Positions 1-5,500 of a stretch of DNA of 7,043 nucleotides are shown here, piece by piece (position 1 is the first letter of the stretch; every line of letters begins with the position of its first letter). Under the pieces are notes generated by a model. It searched no databases. It had not been told where the DNA came from and saw only the letters and a program-made list of their open reading frames with translations. This DNA is from Petrotoga sp. UBA5851 (GTDB lineage Bacteria; Thermotogota; Thermotogae; Petrotogales; Petrotogaceae), in NCBI GenBank assembly GCA_002431635.1, contig DJGH01000036.1, forward strand, positions 28,472 to 35,514. The letters are read 5' to 3'. The translations under genes were made by a program, and so were the position numbers.

Positions 1-303
1 AAAAAAGTATCTGATAATAAAATATGCGATTTCAAAAGATAGAAATAAAGAAACAAATAACACAAAAACTTTCAGAAAGAATTTTATAAGCCTATTCTGA
101 AGTTTGTCGGCAATATAATATTTGAAAACAGAAGATATAAGATAATATATCAAACCAATCGAATTTGAAAAAATCAGTGATATTGTAAGATTTATTTCAA
201 AGTAATCAAAAGTTTTACTGAAAAGAAAAATCAAAAAGGATATGGCAATTCCGGATAGTTCACTCAAGAGAAGCATTAAAAGGAATTTTTTTAATTTAAA
301 CAT
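1..303 (-). CDS. Polytopic membrane protein, N-terminal 101 residues (3' end outside window)
   Basis: An open frame runs from an ATG at 303 to the window edge without a stop, giving 101 residues; the rest lies beyond position 1. Three hydrophobic segments are visible, at about residues 7-28, 37-60 and 73-101, joined by short loops, with a basic stretch (KYYIADKLQNRLIK) before the third. This is an integral inner-membrane protein. The start lies 14 bases after the stop of the TPR gene, with a modest ribosome-binding site (GTGGTGA, 308-314) 4 bases upstream, so it belongs to the same transcript and may be translationally coupled. The arrangement of several helices after a short N terminus resembles the sensor part of LytS/YehU-type histidine kinases (segment SNSIGLIYYLI), but no kinase domain is visible here. 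That identity is only a guess; a transporter or unknown membrane protein is equally possible. Confidence 0.75.
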   Translation of the reverse strand, partial: MFKLKKFLLMLLLSELSGIAISFLIFLFSKTFDYFEINLTISLIFSNSIGLIYYLISSVFKYYIADKLQNRLIKFFLKVFVLFVSLFLSFEIAYFIIRYFF

Positions 304-317
304 ATTTTCACCACTGA

Positions 318-998
318 TTATTTTTTGTATGCTTTTCTTAAAGAGATACTGGGAGCATAGTAAATTGAGTACGGATGATTGTTTATTACATCATCAAGAT
401 ATAAAAAAGCTTTTTCATAATTTTTGGTATAGATATAACAATAACCAAGTTTGTAGTTAAGCTCGTTTATAGTTTCATTTTCAAAATACGGTTTAAAAAG
501 TTCCTTATTAGAAAGTATATACTCAAAGTCTGTAATTGCGGTTTGTATACAAAAGGAATATTCCGTAAGTTCAAAGCATGTGGAGCCTCTGATGTATCTA
601 ACATTGAAGTTTTCCGGATCAACCTCTGCCGCTTTAGTCATTTCAGAAGTACCAGACATTATAAACCACATTTTGGCGGTAAGAAACCAGTTTTTCTGAC
701 CTGACATAACAAGGGATTTTCCATACTTTACCCGAGCTACTGAATTATAAGGATCTAATTTAAGATAATTTTGAAAGTTAATTCTTGCATTTTCAAGGTA
801 TTTCGCGTCACCGTTTTCTGAAAGAATTTCATAACTTAATGCCAATTGATATAATGCTGCGGCATCTTTAGGATTTTTAGAAACAGTGACTTCCAGATCA
901 CGTATTTTTGTTTTTATATCGTAAATATCTTCAGGACTGACAGCGAATGAGATAAAAGTACCCAATAACATCAAGAGCATCATAAGGAGCTTTTTCAT
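318..998 (-). CDS. Exported tetratricopeptide-repeat (TPR) protein
   Basis: This 226-residue protein begins with a clear signal peptide: MKK, a run of Leu/Met/Phe, and a plausible signal peptidase I site after AVS at about residue 21. It has no lipobox Cys, so it should be soluble in the periplasm or outside the cell. The mature part is helical with TPR-like units at about 42-82 (NPKDAAALYQLALSYEIL), 83-100 (DPYNSVARVKYGKSL), 127-162 (DPENFNVRYIRGS, then AITDFEYIL) and 178-209 (YKLGYCYIYTKNYEKA). TPR arrays bind partner proteins and the sequence shows no catalytic motif, so a scaffold or assembly role is inferred. The ATG at 998 was chosen because GGAGGG lies 5 bases upstream and the signal peptide starts there. 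A longer frame from a TTG at 1025 would add nine residues and overlap the previous gene. It is 23 bases after the solenoid gene and 14 bases before the membrane-protein gene, within one operon. Confidence 0.88.
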   Translation of the reverse strand: MKKLLMMLLMLLGTFISFAVSPEDIYDIKTKIRDLEVTVSKNPKDAAALYQLALSYEILSENGDAKYLENARINFQNYLKLDPYNSVARVKYGKSLVMSGQKNWFLTAKMWFIMSGTSEMTKAAEVDPENFNVRYIRGSTCFELTEYSFCIQTAITDFEYILSNKELFKPYFENETINELNYKLGYCYIYTKNYEKAFLYLDDVINNHPYSIYYAPSISLRKAYKK

Positions 999-1003
999 CG
1001 GTA

Positions 1004-1009
1004 CCCTCC
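1004..1009 (-). promoter_or_regulatory. Ribosome-binding site that decides the TPR gene start
   Basis: GGAGGG (minus strand) sits 5 bases before the ATG at 998. This is near-ideal Shine-Dalgarno spacing for that codon. The TTG at 1025 has no comparable site and would place a non-secretory stretch (residues CFCWRVP) in front of the signal peptide. Confidence 0.85.
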
Positions 1010-1021
1010 AACAGAAACAAA

Positions 1022-1726
1022 TCAATAAAAGAAAGTATTAACAACAATATTCTTGCTTATATTCTTTTCAACATTAAAAAAATCATTTTTTGGAAGTATA
1101 AGAGACAAAACACCGCTTAATCCATTTATACGTAAGGTTTTAAAATAAGGTGAGTCCTCATAATACTTGATTGTAGCATTTATATTTGTACAGTTTAAAT
1201 CCATGGATGTATTATTTGCAAGAGCAATATTAAGACTGACCGCCGTTCCGTTTATCCTTGCCGTTGAGCAGTCCAGGAGACCTTTAACCGTTATTCCTGT
1301 ACCCTTTATATCTATGTTTTCACAGGAAATATCAGAATCAATATCCACGCCTATTCCGTCAATAATAATACTTGTTATGGCGGCTATGCCTGATATTTTT
1401 ATAGAAGTACCGTCTACTCTAAGTTTTTGTATTCTTTTTTTGGTTCCTATAACAATTTTTGTACTCTGGGATGAGATTGAAAATTGTGAAGGTGCGGTAA
1501 GATAAACTTCATCTTTTTTTTCTTCAACAAACAGTTTATCGTTTAAAAAGATTTTATCTGAAGTATCGTCAAAGTATAGATCGATGGTGCTTGCCTTTAT
1601 AAAAATATTTTCCGGACAATCAATATACTTGTTTGGATTTAAGGTATTTGATGGAGAAGGTATAAAAGCCAGAAGAGAAATACCAAGCATTGCAATAAAA
1701 GGAAAAACCCACCATTTTTCTATCAT
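1022..1726 (-). CDS. Membrane-anchored protein with 18-residue beta-solenoid-like repeats
   Basis: This 234-residue protein of unknown function has one hydrophobic segment at residues 5-22 (WWVFPFIAMLGISLLAFI) after a short charged N terminus. It is either an uncleaved anchor or a signal peptide, and the remainder would lie outside the inner membrane. From about residue 102 the sequence repeats with an 18-19-residue period, at 102-119, 120-137, 138-155, 156-174, 175-197 and 198-214. Each unit opens with alternating hydrophobics, then Asp/Lys/Asn plus Gly (VDGTS, IDGIG, IKGTG, INGTA), then another short strand. This pattern suits a right-handed parallel beta-helix and recalls DUF4097/DUF2807-type (putative adhesin or auto-transporter-like) domains, though the family match is not proven. 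No catalytic motif is visible. The start has GAGGTG at 1732-1737, 5 bases upstream. The gene follows the barrel gene by 58 bases containing a hairpin, and is 23 bases before the TPR gene. Confidence 0.85.
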   Translation of the reverse strand: MIEKWWVFPFIAMLGISLLAFIPSPSNTLNPNKYIDCPENIFIKASTIDLYFDDTSDKIFLNDKLFVEEKKDEVYLTAPSQFSISSQSTKIVIGTKKRIQKLRVDGTSIKISGIAAITSIIIDGIGVDIDSDISCENIDIKGTGITVKGLLDCSTARINGTAVSLNIALANNTSMDLNCTNINATIKYYEDSPYFKTLRINGLSGVLSLILPKNDFFNVEKNISKNIVVNTFFY

Positions 1727-1749
1727 ACATACACCTCATAAGCCTAAAT

Positions 1750-1771
1750 AGACGGGTCATAAGACCCGTCT
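1750..1771 (-). terminator. GC-rich hairpin between barrel and solenoid genes (partial terminator or mRNA-processing stem)
   Basis: A perfect 9-bp inverted repeat AGACGGGTC / GACCCGTCT encloses a 4-base loop, 14 bases after the barrel gene stop and 24 bases before the next start. It is the most GC-rich element in an AT-rich gap. On the minus strand the stem is followed only by TATTTAGG, a poor U-tract, so full termination is doubtful. Attenuation, or 3'-end protection of a well-expressed barrel mRNA with limited read-through into the downstream genes, is more likely. On the plus strand it is followed by CAATTTTTA, a better T-run, but no plus-strand gene ends there. Confidence 0.55.
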
Positions 1772-1784
1772 CAATTTTTAAAAA

Positions 1785-2423
1785 TTAAAATCCAAAAAAT
1801 GATCCTGCCCCTATACTGTAGGAAAATCTTAAAGGAGAGTTATCTAATCCGGATACATTGTCGGTTGTTTCAAGTTTCCACGGGAACGGACTGTATCCTA
1901 TCATGTACCTTCCGGTTATATTAAATCCGAAAAAATCAACAAACTTAAAGTAAAATGATGCCTGAGGGGCCAAAGTATAATAGTCTCTGCTTATTTTTAT
2001 ATAGCTTCTGGCTGTTCCGTCCTGGACATTGGTTATACTGGTTCCGGAAGCTGCGGATAAGGCTTGTATAGTGTCTGTCATCCCGCCTATTCCCAGACCA
2101 ACATTAAGGCTCATTGAAAGAATATTTATATCAGTTCCAACAACAAAAGCGCCATAAGAACTTTTGTACATGTAACGTCCGTCTGAAGTCCAAGAAGAAC
2201 CGTCATAACCTTCTCCACCCATATAGAAGGTATCTGAAATCTTTCCAAAACCCATACCTCCGATACAAAGAAGACCGTTATCAAACTTAATGCCTGTAAG
2301 GGGATTTTTCATTTGATCACTGGGTAAATATACTACAAAAGGTCCACCTATTCCGAAATTTGCCGCTAAAGCTGCAACACTTAAAGATAAAATCATAATA
2401 AAAGTAAATATCCTCTTTTTCAT
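1785..2423 (-). CDS. Secreted outer-membrane beta-barrel-like protein
   Basis: This 212-residue protein has a textbook signal peptide: MKKR, a hydrophobic core, and ALA|A at residues 18-21, so cleavage is after residue 20. The mature chain of about 192 residues has no further membrane helix. It alternates Gly- and aromatic-rich strands with polar turns, for example 50-60 (GLLCIGGMGFG), 89-115, 149-178 (including FYFKFVDFFGFNITGRY) and 199-212, and ends in SFFGF. A C-terminal Phe after an amphipathic strand is the usual recognition signal for outer-membrane insertion. I infer a small barrel, perhaps 8 strands, in the outer membrane; the exact family was not recognised. The start is supported by AAAGGAGG at 2431-2438, 7 bases upstream, and by a promoter further up, so this is probably the first gene of its transcript and likely the best expressed. 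A secreted non-barrel beta protein is the main alternative. Confidence 0.82.
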   Translation of the reverse strand: MKKRIFTFIMILSLSVAALAANFGIGGPFVVYLPSDQMKNPLTGIKFDNGLLCIGGMGFGKISDTFYMGGEGYDGSSWTSDGRYMYKSSYGAFVVGTDINILSMSLNVGLGIGGMTDTIQALSAASGTSITNVQDGTARSYIKISRDYYTLAPQASFYFKFVDFFGFNITGRYMIGYSPFPWKLETTDNVSGLDNSPLRFSYSIGAGSFFGF

Positions 2424-2454
2424 TGTCTTTCCTCCTTTTAATAAGTTCAGAAAG

Positions 2455-2483
2455 ATTATACATCATTAAAATCAGATTTTAAA
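2455..2483 (-). promoter_or_regulatory. Sigma-70-type promoter for the barrel gene and following operon
   Basis: The minus strand carries a perfect -10 box TATAAT (2455-2460) and, after a 17-base spacer, a TTTAAA -35 box (2478-2483, four of six consensus bases). Transcription would begin near 2448, giving a leader of about 25 bases that contains the strong Shine-Dalgarno at 2431-2438. The -35 box lies inside one arm of an inverted repeat, so it may be controlled by a DNA-binding protein. Confidence 0.65.
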
Positions 2484-2511
2484 AGTTGTTCTTGACAAAC
2501 TGCTTTTAAAA
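2477..2511. repeat. Inverted repeat between the alpha-2-macroglobulin stop and the barrel promoter
   Basis: Nine-base arms TTTTAAAAG (2477-2485) and CTTTTAAAA (2503-2511) flank a 17-base centre that can add a short GTT/AAC pairing. On the minus strand the stem comes 21 bases after the stop of the macroglobulin gene and is followed by TCTGATTTT, so it could be a weak terminator for that gene. Because the arm nearer the barrel gene overlaps the -35 box, it could instead be an operator. The stem is almost entirely A-T, which makes it a poor intrinsic terminator. Confidence 0.4.
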
Positions 2512-2532
2512 GAGAATAAGATGTTTAAACCA

Positions 2533-5500
2533 TTATTTTACATTCATTTCTATAGAGTCTGAGATGCCAAAGTTAGTTATCCAGTACATTGAATAGGCCT
2601 GAGCCGGCATAATACGGAATAAACCACTATGGGTTAATCGTGAATAGTACTCGAAATTTCCGGTTTCAAAACCATTTTGAAAAAAAGCCACTCGGTCTTT
2701 CCTGATTTCTTTTGAACTATACCAGTTATCCCAAGGTTTATACCAATAATAATCGAATTTATTTGATGTGTTTATTACCTTTTCAGAATAATTTGTAAGC
2801 ACTTGTGTGCTTCCGCTCAAATAATCTTCAACGGCAATATAAGATGGAATTTCAGTTTTAAAAAAAATTTGAGTTTTTAAGATATCTCCTTTGTTCAAAG
2901 ATGGTTTCTCTGTTTTGAAAGTTATTTTATAGACACCAGTTTTTCCTGTAAAGCTTGAATTGCCTTCAAATCTTACGTTCCCATAAAGCACGACAGTATT
3001 TTCATCCAATGAAATAATCTTCTGAGCGGATACGGGAAAAATTTTTTTAATTTTTTCCTGGGAAGATTCGTCAAATAGATATAAGCCATCTCCATGTAAA
3101 AATACTTTATCCTCAAATATATCAATTGCCTGAAAAGACTTTCCAAACTGGTAAAAACGATCTTCTATCATGAGAGTATCCTGCTTTTTCTCTGAATCCT
3201 CCTGAAGTATGTATTTTTTGCCGTTGTATATTTTATAATCTTTTATTGCTGAGTCGGATACAAGGCAAGTGCTGGAATCAGTGAAATTATAAGATATAAG
3301 AGAGTTATAAGAGTATATAAAGCCTTTGTCTCCCATAATTTCAAAACGCTGAGGATATGGAAACTGTACTCCGTTTATAGTAAAGTTCATTTCTTCTGTA
3401 TATGATACTGTTTTTCCCATATGTTCTATGAAAGTTCCGGGCTTAGTGGAGCTGATATTCCATATAAGACTGTCTGTGTTTCTGTCTCTGTAGAAATCAT
3501 CAAGAGAGATAATTTCCAGACGGGAAGGAATTTTATTGCTTTGGATAGGTATGAAAGCATCGGCAATGTAATCATTGCTGTTGAATGAAACTGGTAGTTC
3601 ATAACGTTTGAATATACTACGGATTATCTCTATTCCGCTATTGTTTTTTACAGGAGGAAGATACTCTGTCTTCTTTGTTTCTATTAAGCCGTTTCCTTTA
3701 ATCAAAGTATCTGAAAGAATAAAATCAAATTCATCTGTTAGGGAGACATCTCCTGAAAAACTGTCTGGGTAATTCTGGATAAATTTCATAAGAGCCAGAA
3801 GTGTTCTTGCACTATCCTTAGTTGAGTTCCAGAAAAGAGATTTTTTATTTGCAAGAAGGTACTTTACCATTCCGATGACTTTATCTTCTTCAGCATTTTT
3901 GGTCAGGAGCAGATCCAAGAGTACGGCATTCATTTCTATTTGTGTATGATAGTAACTCTCGTCGGAATAATTAATAAAGTAAGTTCCTGAATGATTCTGC
4001 ATCATCGAAAGTACTTCTTTATAAGTATCATCATCATGATAAGCAAAAAATACTTTATCGTATAATGAAGTTGGAACAAAGTTCTCAGGGGTTTCTCCCC
4101 AGAGTTTTAGTACATAATATATATATCCATTGATAATATTTGATTTTAAATAAGACAGAGCATTTTTAAGAACAGTCTGCGGCAGGTAATATCCAGTATT
4201 TTTAAGCTTTAAAAGACCTTCCATTACATATGCGCTTATGCCAGGATCAGAAAGATCGTTCATCCACCATCCCCATCCACCGTCATCATGCTGGTATTTA
4301 TAAAGCCGCTGTACTGATTTTAGTATAATATCCTGAGTATTTTCAATTTCTAGGTTGAGGGATTTTGACATCAATGCAGGATAAAAGGATGACATAGTCT
4401 GTTCTGTACATCCATAAGGATAGGAAATAAGATACTCGATATTTTCTTTTATAATCTTTTCGAGATTCACTTTTCTTGCCTGAATACCCTTTTTTAATGT
4501 ATCTCCATCTTGACCATACTGAATAGTTCTTATGTCAGTCTTAAGCTGATTTATCTTCACTTCGAAGGGCAGTTTGATACTATCAGACACTTTCCAGGAA
4601 TCAAAGTGGAAAGTAAAATTGAAATTTCCAAAGTTCAGTGCATCAACATTAAAATTAAGAACTTTAGAAGAATTTGCGCCTACAATAACTCCACCATTAG
4701 TGGGAGTAACTGAAAGTCCTGGATTGTCAATCATAGCTTTATAAACAAAGAAAAGTTCTTCTTCTGTGTTATTGTAAACAACTACCGGAAAGGAGAAGTT
4801 ATCTCCTCTGTAGCAAAAGTTTGGAAGAAGTGGTCTGGCATAAAAATTTTTCGTTGATATGAAGTTACTTTTTTGGGATGCGAGTTTGTAATTGCTTATT
4901 CCTTCTGCTGTTATCCGCCATGAAGTTACTGAATCAGGATTTTTAAATTTAATAACCGCTTTACCATCAGTTGTTTTGACTGTTGGAAGCCAAAGCGCGG
5001 TATCAGGAAAGTACTCTCTGGTATTGTTCTTAATCTCACCGGCTCCTTTGTATGATGCAAATTTATGAGTCTGTGTAAGATCAGGATTTTTTGCCATGTA
5101 TCCGTAGTAGTATCTTGAAGAACTTTCTATTGAAACCTCTGGATAAAAATAATCACCGTATAATTCTTTAACAGGATCAGTCTGCCTATCTATCATTTTA
5201 AATATAGCTTCGTCTACCACACTTAATGAAAAAATACCATCCTCTGCAGAATTAATGGTTATGGTTACCTCTTCGCCGGGCTTATAAGAGTTTTTGTCTG
5301 CATTCACTGTAAAGTCAAAAGAAAGATCTTTATTTTCGCGTATTCTTACTTCTTTGCTTATCCTTAGAAGTTTTCCCTTTGAGAAGATAAAGCCTTGTAT
5401 AAAAAGCGAGTTTTCTATTATTTTTTCCGGATACGAAAGCGAAATAGTACGTTTGCTATCAATTATTTCATTTTTATTATCATAAAGCTTTTTTCCTGCA

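Noticed and set aside
242..460. Plus-strand open frame of 72 codons
   Set aside because: It lies opposite the end of the TPR gene and the start of the membrane-protein gene, has no ribosome-binding site and gives a protein with no recognisable pattern.
1167..1505. Plus-strand open frame of 112 codons with hydrophobic content
   Set aside because: It is antisense to the repeat region of the solenoid gene; its hydrophobic residues are what the reverse complement of Ile/Asp/Asn-rich codons would give, and it lacks a Shine-Dalgarno sequence.
2493..2498. Minus-strand TTGTCA as the -35 box for the barrel promoter
   Set aside because: It is 32 bases from the TATAAT box, far too long a spacer; TTTAAA at 17 bases fits better.
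2492..2522. Plus-strand TTGACA (2492-2497) with TAAGAT (2517-2522) as a promoter
   Set aside because: The spacer is 19 bases, the -10 is poor, and no plus-strand gene follows. The TTGACA is more simply part of the centre of the inverted repeat.
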